NCBI RefSeq assembly: GCF_012395185.1 | Contig: NZ_JAAZTU010000026.1 | Location: 1 to 64,000, forward strand | Length of the DNA: 64,000 bases | Direction: 5' to 3' | Origin: Vibrio aestuarianus | GTDB lineage: Bacteria; Pseudomonadota; Gammaproteobacteria; Enterobacterales; Vibrionaceae | Shown: positions 45,587 through 55,949 of the stretch, in pieces | Layout: each line of letters opens with the position of its first letter | How positions within the stretch are numbered: position 1 is the first letter of the stretch | Made by a program: the position numbers and the translations under genes | The notes under the pieces: model-generated | The model's database searches: none | What the model was told of the DNA's origin: nothing | What the model saw: only the letters and a program-made list of their open reading frames with translations

Positions 45587-47221
45587 TTAAGAATCTAGTT
45601 GAATACTTTTATGTTGTAATACACTATCGTATAGCTGCTGATAAGATATTTTTTGGAGTTCCTCTTCACTCATTAACTGACGAATGGTGTTATCGCAACG
45701 CTCTACTATCTTCTCGACTTGTTGAAAACCCATTCCCTGTGGCCAATAACGCGATAAAATTGTCACCACCTTTAAGCATACCGTGCGTAATGTAGGACAA
45801 CGGTTGAGTATTTCCATATATAAATTCAGTAATGTTTCAATATCTAGCTTCTCGTCTTGAAGTGCCAAATATTTTTCCTCTAACCACTGAAGCTTATCTG
45901 CATTGGCTTGCTTCAATGAAGCGGCCAATGCAATATTACTCTCAAAAAGAATTTCAGATTCATTTTTTACTAAGCTGTCATGACACCAATTTATGGCTTT
46001 GGTAAATTCCGAATCATACGACATGATATTTAACAACCAAGTAAAGTGGTAATAATCATAGAAATGGTGAAACGGCTTTGTTTTGTATAATTTATTTAAA
46101 ATAGAGACCGCATAGGCAAACTGATTTTCTTCCATGGCAATATGAGCAGCAACTAGTTCTAACTGATTCAAGAATGAACCATTCTGATCACTATCGTATA
46201 ACTCCCTAAGCAGCGATTTTACTTCAAGTAAACGCTTTTCTTTTTTTTCTGGCTCTTCCAAACGCAAAGCATATAAATGCATGCGAATAAAATTTAAGCG
46301 CGAAAATGAATTATTTCGATAGGTTTCCTTGTTGATCTCAACATAATACTTATAGCGTTCCAATGCCGCAGCTGTATCCCCAACTGACAAGCATAGATTG
46401 GCGATCACTAATTCTCGTTCCGAATTTCCTGGCACAATACTGCTAGCAAGAGTCAAATGTCGAATAGCATCTGGAATATCTTTATTAAATAAACTGATGC
46501 TAGCAGCTTCTACACGAGCACCCGAATTGTGAGGCGTTTCAGCAAGCATACTATTGATAATTTCCGCCGCTTCATATTCTTTGCCTGTATTCTTCAATGC
46601 ATTAGCCAAACCAATTTTGGCCCAATCTAATGATTTTCGTTCCAGTGTATCTTCGTAAACGATTTTAGCTTTATCATAACGTTTTAATTTACTCAAAAAA
46701 TCACCACGAAATTTCTGAATAATAAAGTAATATTCTGGATGAAACGGCTCTAAATCATCACAAGCTTGTAGCCCGAGTTCAGCATCTCCTTGAAGGTCAG
46801 CGCTATAGACTCGTTGTAGTGCTCTTTTACGGCAGATAGCAGCAGATATACGCTCTTTTAATCGGCTAATATTGAAGGGTTTAAGAATATATTCATCGGG
46901 TTTCAACTCTACAATTGAACGAACAACGGCGGCTGAACTTTCAGCAGTAACCAAAATAAAGACAGCATCGTCCTTTAATAATTTATAGTGTTTTAGTTCT
47001 TCGAATGTCTGCTTGCCATTGAGCCCTTTGCCAAAATTATAATCACAGATAAAAATATCAAATGATTCTCTTGAGGCAGCATAGATGCAGGCTTTAGGGC
47101 TTTTGGTATGAAAAACGTTATCATCACGAAACCCGAGTTTAAGCAACATGCTCCTTAAGCTCGCAATAACAATAGGAGCATCATCGGCGATAAGAACTTT
47201 TAATTTAGAAAACATGGACAT
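45587..47221 (-). CDS. vieB: Response regulator with TPR-type C-terminus, VieB-like
   Basis: 544 residues. A receiver domain occupies about 8-130 with the phospho-acceptor Asp60 in DIFICDYNFG and a Lys in EYILKPFNI. The rest (about 170-530) is helical TPR-like repeats. This matches VieB of V. cholerae in size and architecture, where VieB lacks an output domain and inhibits the VieS kinase. It is third after vieS- and vieA-like genes, with 16 bp to vieA. Confidence 0.87.
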   Translation of the reverse strand: MSMFSKLKVLIADDAPIVIASLRSMLLKLGFRDDNVFHTKSPKACIYAASRESFDIFICDYNFGKGLNGKQTFEELKHYKLLKDDAVFILVTAESSAAVVRSIVELKPDEYILKPFNISRLKERISAAICRKRALQRVYSADLQGDAELGLQACDDLEPFHPEYYFIIQKFRGDFLSKLKRYDKAKIVYEDTLERKSLDWAKIGLANALKNTGKEYEAAEIINSMLAETPHNSGARVEAASISLFNKDIPDAIRHLTLASSIVPGNSERELVIANLCLSVGDTAAALERYKYYVEINKETYRNNSFSRLNFIRMHLYALRLEEPEKKEKRLLEVKSLLRELYDSDQNGSFLNQLELVAAHIAMEENQFAYAVSILNKLYKTKPFHHFYDYYHFTWLLNIMSYDSEFTKAINWCHDSLVKNESEILFESNIALAASLKQANADKLQWLEEKYLALQDEKLDIETLLNLYMEILNRCPTLRTVCLKVVTILSRYWPQGMGFQQVEKIVERCDNTIRQLMSEEELQKISYQQLYDSVLQHKSIQLDS

Positions 47222-47237
47222 AACTTAGTTATTTCTA

Positions 47238-48995
47238 CTAATTAATTTTGATAAAGCGAACTAATTCCATCGCGGAATTAATTCCCAATTTTTGCAGTAT
47301 GCGTGTCTTGTAGGTACTCACCGTTTTTTGACTTATATCAAGTTGGTTGGCAATCTGCTTGTTCGTCACACCTTGAATAAGCAACTGTGCAACGCTTAAT
47401 TCACGCTCAGACAGCAATTCTCGATAGTAGCTGTCATCGTAATCATTATTATCATTAGTCTCGGTTTGATAAATAATACTTTTAACCGTTTCGGCTAATG
47501 TTGCCGCCTTCAAAATACAACTGGTATTCGAGTTATCCACTTCGACACTTGCCTCAGTATCAGAGTATTCACATAGAAAAACGATTTTCCCACTATAGCC
47601 ATGCATGCGAATGTTTTTAGTTAAACTATCTCGTTGTTGTGCATTGGATTTGTAGCCAACCACGACTAAGTTTATTGGCAAATCTCTTAGCGTTTTCAAC
47701 GCTTGTTCAAATTCACAAGTCAATGTTGTTCGGCTAACAGTTTGTTCTTTTTGTATCAATTTCTGTATTGCGTAAGCACTAATATGCTGATTATCAATCA
47801 ATAAGCAATGAACACCATCATCTAAACTTTGCCTATTCAAACGTTGGCTATGATTTTTACTGTACATTTCTGCCAATTCACCGATTGGCATTGGCATTGC
47901 GGAGTAATAGCCTTGACAAGTGTCAACTTTCAAATGGCGTAAGTATTGCCACACTTCTTCATTCTCGACCCCTTCAACAACGCAATGTAAGCCCAGAGAT
48001 TGAGCCAGTAACAAACACATATTGGTTAACTGTTGATTCTTGTAATTAGTCGATAAATCTTGCACGAAACTTTTATCAATTTTTAGCTCTGTAAAAGGTA
48101 GTTTTGAGAGCTGACTTAACGAAGCATAACCGGTTCCAAAATCATCAATAGACAAACCTACACCATGCATCCGTAAGCGAGCCAGGTTGGCTAACGACGT
48201 AGTGGTACTGTTACAGACTTGCCCTTCGGTTAACTCTAAAACTAGTTGACTTGGCTCAAATTGATACTTAGCACAAAGCCTCAATACCGTCTCACTGATC
48301 GATTGCTCTAAGTTACTTTGGGTTATATTTACAGATAAACGTAAATTCGATTTTAAGCTGGCTATTGCCGATATCGATTTCTCCAGGACGACATTAAATA
48401 GCTTATCCATTAAGCCACATTGCTCTATCGCTGGTAAAAAATGTACAGGGCCAAGTAATCCATGATGCGGGTGCTGATACCTAACCAGCGCCTCGACACC
48501 GACCATTGCACCGGTTTGAAAGTCAAATTGTGGCTGATAATGATTGAATAAAAGATCTGCATCGAACGCGTGTTCAAGATCTTCTATCGATAACTGTATC
48601 GGTATGAACTGCGACTGTTTCTCTGTACGTTTACGCTGAAACGCTTCAAGTATTGAACGGAGTTGCTCCTCAGAATATGGTTTTTTTAACACATCAACGA
48701 AGTGAAATGAAGCTAAGCTACACATGTTGTAGCACAGTTCCAGCACGTCATCCTCTAGTGCACTGAGAATAATGACACTGATATTAGAGTACTCGCCCAA
48801 CTTAGAGAGTAAGGTTATGCCGTCCATCTCTGGCATACGAATATCACAAAACACCAAAGCTATGGCATGTTCAGTACAAATTTCCAGTGCTTCAAAGCCG
48901 TTACTAGCAACAAGAACATCATCATAACCTAGTTGCTTAAGCTTGAATTTCAATTTTGTACTTTGAATACGATCATCTTCAGCGATTAATATCAT
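47238..48995 (-). CDS. vieA: REC-EAL-HTH response regulator, VieA-like c-di-GMP phosphodiesterase
   Basis: 585 residues. Receiver domain 1-120 with Asp51 in CDIRMPEMDG and Lys105 in KKPYSEE. EAL domain about 140-375 with the residues needed for activity: EALVR (168-172), NIT, ELTEG, DDFGTGY (284-290), KIDKSF, EGVE. A third part (about 395-500, HCLLIDNQHISAYAIQKLI...) looks like a degenerate receiver fold. A LuxR-type helix-turn-helix closes the protein (LSERELSVAQLLIQGVTNKQIANQLDIS, 528 onward). In V. cholerae VieA degrades c-di-GMP and lowers biofilm. The stop of vieS lies 4 bp upstream. Confidence 0.9.
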   Translation of the reverse strand: MILIAEDDRIQSTKLKFKLKQLGYDDVLVASNGFEALEICTEHAIALVFCDIRMPEMDGITLLSKLGEYSNISVIILSALEDDVLELCYNMCSLASFHFVDVLKKPYSEEQLRSILEAFQRKRTEKQSQFIPIQLSIEDLEHAFDADLLFNHYQPQFDFQTGAMVGVEALVRYQHPHHGLLGPVHFLPAIEQCGLMDKLFNVVLEKSISAIASLKSNLRLSVNITQSNLEQSISETVLRLCAKYQFEPSQLVLELTEGQVCNSTTTSLANLARLRMHGVGLSIDDFGTGYASLSQLSKLPFTELKIDKSFVQDLSTNYKNQQLTNMCLLLAQSLGLHCVVEGVENEEVWQYLRHLKVDTCQGYYSAMPMPIGELAEMYSKNHSQRLNRQSLDDGVHCLLIDNQHISAYAIQKLIQKEQTVSRTTLTCEFEQALKTLRDLPINLVVVGYKSNAQQRDSLTKNIRMHGYSGKIVFLCEYSDTEASVEVDNSNTSCILKAATLAETVKSIIYQTETNDNNDYDDSYYRELLSERELSVAQLLIQGVTNKQIANQLDISQKTVSTYKTRILQKLGINSAMELVRFIKIN

Positions 48996-48999
48996 CGAT

Positions 49000-51900
49000 C
49001 TATTCTACTCCCCTGGCTAACAGCCATGCTTGAGCTTGCTCTACAACCTTCTTCATTGCCAAAATCAAACGTACTTTCTCTTCTTCTACCTGTTTTGGTT
49101 CTGATACTTGTTCTAATTTTCGAGCCAGCAATGCAAGATCACTCAGATTTAAGGCCCCGGCAGACCCTTTTACACGATGCGCAATAGACTTGTAATCACA
49201 ATCTATTTGCTCTAACTGTTCGATATCATAACAAAGTGAATCAACAACAACTTCTGCCATCTCTTGACGCTCTTCTTCATTATACTCGTCCAACCAGTTT
49301 ATCGGATCTTTATTTTCACTTTCTTGGACAGCTAAATAACCACTTAATACTTGGTACAACTGTGACAACGAATAGGGTTTATAGATTATCTTATCAATAC
49401 CCGCGGCTTTTGCTTTTTCCGTCGCAATTCTAGAATCTTCAGCTGTACAACCTATGATCGGCTTATCAGCAAATACAACCATCTCTTTTTTGACGGTGCG
49501 AGTTAATTCAAAACCATCCATATTTGGCATATGACAGTCAGTGATGATCAAATCAAAATCGCAAGCACGATGGTGCAATACATTCATCGCCTCTACACCA
49601 TCTACCGCTAGCGTAACGTCAACGCCCAATTCTGTAAGTTGCTTTTTCATCAATAGACGGTTGATGGGTTCATCATCAACAACCAGAATATGCCCTTTCA
49701 ATTTCTGTCTTTTATCACCACTTACCGCTGGCTTCGAACTGGGCTGATCTTTGACCAACTGCTGCATTAACAAATCTGGATAGTAATTCTCGACATCGCC
49801 AACCACATAAACCGCATTATATTCCTCAAGTGGTTCTGTGATCAGCACCCCCCAACGTTGTAGCCATTGCTGTTCAATGTTAGATGTAACACGTTCATTA
49901 TAGACAAGATGAGAGCCATCAAAGATTTCGCCTTCAATAGGAATATTAACAGCAACACTGCTACCTTTGCCTAGTTCACTATCCACCAGAATTTTGCCCC
50001 CCATCAAAGAGACTAAATTACTAACAATAGACATACCTAAACCAGTTCCACCATAGCGCCGGGTAATACTTTTATCGGCTTGAACGAAGGGCTCGAATAT
50101 TGAATTAATATGCTCTTGACTCATACCACAACCTGTATCATTGATCACAATAGATAAATGAATTGTCGTAATTTGAATATCGACGGTAATGCGGCCTTGT
50201 TCGGTAAACTTTAAGGCGTTAGATAAAATATTATTTATGATTTGATTTAACCGTAGTGCATCAAATTTAACATAAAGGATATTGGTTGGATCACAATTTA
50301 CAACAAACTCTAACCCTTTTAATTTTGCACTGACCTCAAAGCTTCGAAGTATTGGGCAAAGCTCATCTAGCAGATCATGTTGGCTAATATCTAACTGTAA
50401 CTGTTTAGCCTCAATTTTCGAGAAGTCCAAAATATCATTAACATGATGCTTCAAACGTTCAGCAGAGTTCACAGCATTAGTCAGTAACATGCGGCTTTCT
50501 TCACTTTTAAGCCGTGAGGATAGAATTTCCATTAAACCTAACATCGCTGCAATTGGTGTACGTAATTCATGACTGATGACGGCAAGGAAATTATTACGCG
50601 CCTCTACTGCTTCTAAAGCTTGTTCATTAGAATAGCGAAGTGCAATTTCGGTCTCTTTTAGCTCGGTTATGTCATTAAATACTGTTAAGTAATAATTCAT
50701 CCCCCCTTTCGGGTGTAATACCGGCTTTTTAGTGACAAGGTAGTGCTTGCCTCCCATTTTACATTGTGCTTCAGGGACATGTATAACATTAGAAAAATTA
50801 TCTTCATCAGGAATATGCTCTGGATTGGCAAAAGAACACGTGCTTCTTTGTGGACAATTGGGATTAATACTGCATGCCTTGAAATTTTCGCGATAAGCTT
50901 TATTGGAAAGAATCAACTCACCTTTGCTATCCGAAATAAAAATCATACTTGGAATACTGTCCATCAACCCTGTTAACCAACTTAACTGTTCGGTTGATAG
51001 TTTGGTTTTTTTTAATGATATACTTAGTCGACTGAATGTCAGAAAAATGACCGCTAATAAAAGGCTTGCGGTAAGCACACCATAGGTCACAACCGTTTGC
51101 TTATCATACCCATAATGAACATTAATTCTGGCATGCTTATATTTTAATAATTCGATATCGGTTTCATCTACTGTTGATAACGCTCTATCCAGCATATCTT
51201 TTAGTATATTGGAATCTTTTCTGACCATCATGCCAATTTCGACATCTAAATCAATATTTGATGGATTCTCTAAGACTACGTATTCATTAGACCAACCATT
51301 ATTAATTAATTTTTTATTGATCAAATCCTTATTTATGAAAGCATTTTTTATCTCACCCAATTCAACATCGGTTAAAACATCAGTAAGATCATCATATATT
51401 TTCACTTTTTTTATATCGTTACTTAAACTCAATCCTTGATAGAAGCCCCCAGTTCTATCTAAAATAGCTGTCACTCCATTATTGATTTTGTTTTTGCTTT
51501 CAATAAATCCAAATTCAACTGAAGTATAAGATCGAGTTGTGATGAAATCTCGAAAATCAATCGATTCAATATTACGAACTGGCAACAGGTCAACATCATG
51601 GTCTAGCAACATTTCAGCTGTATTTCTACCATTAGCAGGTACATATTCAAATTCTAAAATGGTTTTCGAGGCAAGAAAATTTAACAACTCATGGATATAG
51701 CCATCGATTTGTCCTTGACTATTAATATAGGACATCGGATACATATCTTCTTCAATAGTATATTTTATTATTCGACTGTGGTTTTCTTTAGTTAGTAATT
51801 TTAAATTTCCTTGATCATTCAAAAAATATAGATTTTCAGAGTTTATACTCTCTGATGTCTCTCCATGGCTATCGGCGACAATAACACTATCAAGTATCTC

Positions 51901-52620
51901 TTTTAATTTTTCATTATTTTTAGAGAGTAAAATCCTATTTTTTTGAACACCAAGAAAATCATCGTAAACAATTTTCCCTTCATGAACATCACTATTGTTA
52001 AGGTAGTAATTGAGGGAAATTAAATTAGTTATTGTTGCATCAGCATCTCCGTTACGAATTATTTCGATAGAGTCTTCATATGATTGAACCGCGATAATAT
52101 TCGCATATCCATACTCTTCTAATAATTGACAATATGATGTATTTTTGACACAGGACCAGGTCAATCTCTGCAACGGTTTATTAATCAGGGTCTCATCTTT
52201 TAACCAAATAATTCTAACGTTTTCATACAGCGGCTCAGTGAATATGAATTCCTTTTCTCGTTCTGGTGTCTTACCAAAACCGATAACAATATCCACTTCG
52301 CCCTTACGTGCTGCTTCCAGTAGCGCAAAAACATTCGGATACCCACGGTAAAGGATTGGAATATCCAATTCTCGGGCAATCCCCACGGCATAATCGTGAT
52401 GAATTCCACTCAACTCCCCCTCGAAACCGCCCCAATACGGCTGCCATGGATCAGTCAAGGCTCCGATGGTAATAGATGACTTATTTTTTAAGTACGCCTT
52501 ATCATCATCTGATAGATAATCAGCGGCATAAGCGAAGTTAGATAACAAGCCAACTATGATGGCGAAAAGCGCGAGAATTCGTTGCAAAGTGATTCCTAAT
52601 AATGGTGTGAATTTATACAT
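49000..52620 (-). CDS. vieS: Hybrid sensor kinase, VieS/BvgS-like
   Basis: 1206 residues. Order: signal peptide; two periplasmic solute-binding (PBPb) domains (about 40-270 and 275-500); a membrane span (about 507-527); a PAS domain (about 545-660) with several Cys; HisKA with the phosphorylated His in AVISHELRTPIAAMLG; an ATPase domain (NDTGCGM, YGGTGLGMSI); a receiver domain near 985-1100 (HILVVDDEPINRLL, ITDCHMPNMDG); and a C-terminal Hpt with His in IAHRVKGSAGALNL. This BvgS-type relay would feed VieA and VieB. The ligand of the PBPb domains is unknown. Confidence 0.9.
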   Translation of the reverse strand: MYKFTPLLGITLQRILALFAIIVGLLSNFAYAADYLSDDDKAYLKNKSSITIGALTDPWQPYWGGFEGELSGIHHDYAVGIARELDIPILYRGYPNVFALLEAARKGEVDIVIGFGKTPEREKEFIFTEPLYENVRIIWLKDETLINKPLQRLTWSCVKNTSYCQLLEEYGYANIIAVQSYEDSIEIIRNGDADATITNLISLNYYLNNSDVHEGKIVYDDFLGVQKNRILLSKNNEKLKEILDSVIVADSHGETSESINSENLYFLNDQGNLKLLTKENHSRIIKYTIEEDMYPMSYINSQGQIDGYIHELLNFLASKTILEFEYVPANGRNTAEMLLDHDVDLLPVRNIESIDFRDFITTRSYTSVEFGFIESKNKINNGVTAILDRTGGFYQGLSLSNDIKKVKIYDDLTDVLTDVELGEIKNAFINKDLINKKLINNGWSNEYVVLENPSNIDLDVEIGMMVRKDSNILKDMLDRALSTVDETDIELLKYKHARINVHYGYDKQTVVTYGVLTASLLLAVIFLTFSRLSISLKKTKLSTEQLSWLTGLMDSIPSMIFISDSKGELILSNKAYRENFKACSINPNCPQRSTCSFANPEHIPDEDNFSNVIHVPEAQCKMGGKHYLVTKKPVLHPKGGMNYYLTVFNDITELKETEIALRYSNEQALEAVEARNNFLAVISHELRTPIAAMLGLMEILSSRLKSEESRMLLTNAVNSAERLKHHVNDILDFSKIEAKQLQLDISQHDLLDELCPILRSFEVSAKLKGLEFVVNCDPTNILYVKFDALRLNQIINNILSNALKFTEQGRITVDIQITTIHLSIVINDTGCGMSQEHINSIFEPFVQADKSITRRYGGTGLGMSIVSNLVSLMGGKILVDSELGKGSSVAVNIPIEGEIFDGSHLVYNERVTSNIEQQWLQRWGVLITEPLEEYNAVYVVGDVENYYPDLLMQQLVKDQPSSKPAVSGDKRQKLKGHILVVDDEPINRLLMKKQLTELGVDVTLAVDGVEAMNVLHHRACDFDLIITDCHMPNMDGFELTRTVKKEMVVFADKPIIGCTAEDSRIATEKAKAAGIDKIIYKPYSLSQLYQVLSGYLAVQESENKDPINWLDEYNEEERQEMAEVVVDSLCYDIEQLEQIDCDYKSIAHRVKGSAGALNLSDLALLARKLEQVSEPKQVEEEKVRLILAMKKVVEQAQAWLLARGVE

Positions 52621-52699
52621 TGATACGCTCTACGGTATATCAGTACGAGCAGCGTCAAGTACAGATTCGTGCTCAAAACTTTATGATGATATGGATAAC

Positions 52700-52718
52700 G
52701 TGGGGGAAATCCCCCCAC
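52700..52718 (-). terminator. Hairpin after the chemoreceptor gene
   Basis: GTGGGGG (52700-52706) pairs with CCCCCAC (52712-52718). There is no clear U tract, so termination is uncertain. Confidence 0.4.
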
Positions 52719-52744
52719 CATTTCCAACCAAATCGTATCGACTA

Positions 52745-54409
52745 TTAGATACGAAACGCTAATATCTTTTGTTGTTGCTCTTCAGCCAACCTAGCCAACT
52801 CTTCGGTTGCTGTTGTGCTTTGAGAGATACCTACAACGTTCTGGTTAACCACACCAGTCACCACTTCAATACTGTGTGAGATTTCAGCACTGACTGCTGA
52901 TTGTTCTTCTGAAGCAGTAGCAACCATTGTGTTGACTTCCGTAATTGAATTAACTGCATCAGTAATAGTAGAAAAAGCATCGGTAACTGCAACAACAGCA
53001 CCGCGAGATTGTTCAACTAATTCAATATTACTATTCATTTCAGCATTAGTCGTTTCAGCTTTATGCTGTAAACGCTCGATTAATTCTTTAATATTCTGTG
53101 TTGATTGCTGCGTTTTAGCTGCAAGGTTTCGAACTTCATCAGCCACTACGGCAAAGCCACGGCCTTGTTCGCCAGCTCTGGCAGCTTCAATCGCTGCATT
53201 CAATGCAAGTAAATTAGTTTGCTCAGAAACACTACCAATCACTTCAACAACGGTATTGATATCAAGTGAATATGCTTTTAGATCTTCTAATGCCACTGCT
53301 GTATTCTGCACGGATACCGAAATCTGATCTGACACCTTTTGCAACTCTTTAACAGCATGATGGCCAGATGAGACAGACTCAATAGCAATACTCGCTCCTT
53401 GCTCAGCCTGTGTTGCGTTATGACTTACTTCTTGAGCCGTCATTGACATCTGGTTAATAGCCGTCGCAATTTGGGTCATTTGGCTACTTTCTTCTTCGGC
53501 ATTAGCTTTCGACTGTGACATGACAGCGCTTAATTGCGTTGAAGATGATGCCACACTGGTGGCAATTGAAGACATTTCGCTAAAAGTAGTACGAAAACTT
53601 GATGACGTTAAGTTAAAGTATCCACTCAAAAGCGCCATTTCATTTTTGCCTTTCGCTACTGGCAATTCAACCGTAAGATCGCCATGTGATAATTTCTCCA
53701 ACGCATCACACACCGATTTTGTCTGATTAGAAATTATTTTCGCCAACCAATAACAGATGATCAAACCAATAAGCATAGCGACTAATACCATCTCAACCAC
53801 CAGCAGTATTGACTTGGTAATAGTCACTTCACTTTCAACTATGGCTGCCTTGGTTTGATTAGACAAAAAGTCTATGTATTTCATCACAGAATCATTATAG
53901 GCTGTCGCGAGTTCTGAACCTTTTGCTAAAAAAACATCTAACTCTCGTTGGCTAAGCACGCCATCATTCACGCTATTGATAACCGTTACTGCATTTTTAT
54001 GATGTTCATAATAGGCGTCAACCATAGCCAAAGCCGCCTCAGCACTCTTAGTTTTGCCACCAGCGTGAATATTTGCCGTGGTTGCATCATGCCATTTGGA
54101 CAGTTTTTCTACATATTGAGCTCTTGCATCGTCAGAAAATATTGTACGGTAGAATTCCATTCTTATATTTGCAAATGGGTATAATTGATGATCGATAACA
54201 TCAGCGCCTCTTTTTACCAATTTATCAACAACATCATTCGTCGCTTCATTAGTGTTTTCAACTTTTAATAAACCAAACCCCAGAACACCACTAAGGACAA
54301 CAATCAGAGAGATGATCATTATCAGTAACTGCTGCCTAATTGTTAGCCTATGCATTATATAATCCATCATGTTTCTCTGTTCCATCCTGCTGTGTGATTT
54401 TTGATTCAT
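52745..54409 (-). CDS. Methyl-accepting chemotaxis protein
   Basis: 554 residues. First membrane span about 25-45, a helical periplasmic sensor (about 50-205, four-helix-bundle type), second span about 207-232, HAMP about 233-285, and a signalling domain with the hairpin tip [41 protein letters not shown]. There is no CheR-binding pentapeptide at the C-terminus. It is on the same strand as the vie genes, 125 bp upstream, but probably separately transcribed. Ligand unknown. Confidence 0.9.
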   Translation of the reverse strand: MNQKSHSRMEQRNMMDYIMHRLTIRQQLLIMIISLIVVLSGVLGFGLLKVENTNEATNDVVDKLVKRGADVIDHQLYPFANIRMEFYRTIFSDDARAQYVEKLSKWHDATTANIHAGGKTKSAEAALAMVDAYYEHHKNAVTVINSVNDGVLSQRELDVFLAKGSELATAYNDSVMKYIDFLSNQTKAAIVESEVTITKSILLVVEMVLVAMLIGLIICYWLAKIISNQTKSVCDALEKLSHGDLTVELPVAKGKNEMALLSGYFNLTSSSFRTTFSEMSSIATSVASSSTQLSAVMSQSKANAEEESSQMTQIATAINQMSMTAQEVSHNATQAEQGASIAIESVSSGHHAVKELQKVSDQISVSVQNTAVALEDLKAYSLDINTVVEVIGSVSEQTNLLALNAAIEAARAGEQGRGFAVVADEVRNLAAKTQQSTQNIKELIERLQHKAETTNAEMNSNIELVEQSRGAVVAVTDAFSTITDAVNSITEVNTMVATASEEQSAVSAEISHSIEVVTGVVNQNVVGISQSTTATEELARLAEEQQQKILAFRI

Positions 54410-54660
54410 TTAGATTCTATTACAAGCCACTCACGCCATCACGAAGGAAAATTCCCACAAAGGTAAACATTGCCGACACCTCTGTAACTTCAACAAGCCC
54501 CACTATTCAAATAGTTGCCGACATAAGCGTTACGCATGTCTCAATTTATCAAGAATTTTTTCGCGTCCGGATGCTTAAGGTGATTTTTTTGATTGCAAAT
54601 TTCAAATGAGCGAATACAATAAAGGCATATAATCATACAATAAGATATTTGGAGTTAAAC

Positions 54661-55542
54661 ATGACTAAACCAGTAATTGGTTTCATCGGCCTTGGCCTTA
54701 TGGGCGGTAACATGGTTGAAAATCTACAAAACCGTGGTTACGAAGTTAACGTGATGGATCTAAACAAAGATGCAGTTGCAGCGGTTCTAGCGCGCGGCAA
54801 CGCATCTGAAGCAACTTCTGGTAAAGAGCTTGCTGAAAAATCTGATATCGTAATGTTATGCTTAACCACGTCTGAAGTTGTTGAAAAAGTCGTTTACGGT
54901 GATACTGGTATCCTAGCTGGTATGTCTGAAGGCAAAACTCTGATCGATTTTGGTACTTCTATTCCAGCTTCGACTAAGAAGATTGGTGCTGATCTTGCTG
55001 CTAAAGGTGCTGGCATGATCGACGCTCCCCTTGGCCGTACTCCTGCTCACGCTAAAGATGGCCTGCTAAATATTATGGCTGCTGGCGACATCGAGACGTT
55101 CAACAAAGTGAAGCCTGTTCTTGACGAGCAAGGTGAAAACGTATTCTACCTAGGTGCTCTAGGTTCGGGTCACGTGACGAAGCTGGTTAACAACTTCATG
55201 GGTATGACGACGGTTGCGACTATGTCTCAAGCATTCGCTGTTGCAAAACTTGCAGGCGTTGATGGCCAACAACTATTTGATATTATGTCAGCTGGTCCAT
55301 CTAACTCTCCATTCATGCAGTTCTGTAAGTTCTATGCTGTTGACGGTGAAGAGAAGCTCGGTTTCTCTGTTGCTAACGCCAACAAAGATCTTGGTTACTT
55401 CCTTGCTCTATGTGAAGAGCTGGGCACTGAATCTTTGATCGCACAAGGTACTTCTGCAAGTCTACAAGCTGCTGTCGACGCTGGCCTTGGTCGTAACGAT
55501 GTACCTGTTATCTTCGACTACTTCACTGCTCTTAAGAAGTAA
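54661..55542 (+). CDS. NAD(P)-dependent 3-hydroxyisobutyrate dehydrogenase-family reductase
   Basis: 293 residues from MTKPVIGFIGLGLMGGNMVENL (GGAG upstream). The Rossmann motif GLGLMG, the substrate signature DAPLGRTPAHAKDG, and the catalytic Lys in GSGHVTKLVNNF are clear. The gene uses strongly biased codons, suggesting high expression. In alginate-degrading Vibrio, a member of this family acts as DEH reductase (4-deoxy-L-erythro-5-hexoseulose uronate to KDG), and the PL6 lyase and symporter nearby support that role. Tartronate semialdehyde reductase is the alternative. Confidence 0.85.
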   Translation: MTKPVIGFIGLGLMGGNMVENLQNRGYEVNVMDLNKDAVAAVLARGNASEATSGKELAEKSDIVMLCLTTSEVVEKVVYGDTGILAGMSEGKTLIDFGTSIPASTKKIGADLAAKGAGMIDAPLGRTPAHAKDGLLNIMAAGDIETFNKVKPVLDEQGENVFYLGALGSGHVTKLVNNFMGMTTVATMSQAFAVAKLAGVDGQQLFDIMSAGPSNSPFMQFCKFYAVDGEEKLGFSVANANKDLGYFLALCEELGTESLIAQGTSASLQAAVDAGLGRNDVPVIFDYFTALKK

Positions 55543-55949
55543 TTTAATACTGGCCTTGCTACCGTTATTGTTAGTAGCAAGGCTAACCCATTTCAGCACA
55601 TCCTAATATCCAACTTAAACCCAACGACTTCATAGCAATCGTAGTCAATAACTGATCACCCTTGCTTGTTAAAAATATCGTCAACTGCGTTAGAATTTTT
55701 GATTGTAGAATAACTACTTATCGAAAAACTCCGTCTTGTTCTCAAGCTTTTTTGCTACGCTATTTCTGATCACTTACTGTAATTGGTCTTAATCAATTTG
55801 AGCACAAAAAAAATGGCCCTTTTTCTGAGAGCCACTTTATGCTAATTGTGCTAAACAACTGTTCATCTTAGCTTAAAATACTCGATGGTAGCGTTAGCAT
55901 TTTTCTACGCTATTTCTGAGCACTTATTCTGATGAATGAAATTATGCAA
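55543..55949. repeat. 407-bp gap with a 22-bp direct repeat
   Basis: CTACGCTATTTCTGATCACT (from 55755) and CTACGCTATTTCTGAGCACT (from 55905) are direct repeats of 22 bp with one difference, each preceded by a T run, 150 bp apart. A hairpin without U tract (55553-55562 with 55574-55583) follows the reductase gene. No gene is visible. The meaning of the repeats is unknown. Confidence 0.5.

Noticed and set aside
54340..54609. 89-codon frame in the gap before the reductase gene
   Set aside because: Partly antisense to the chemoreceptor and without coding character.
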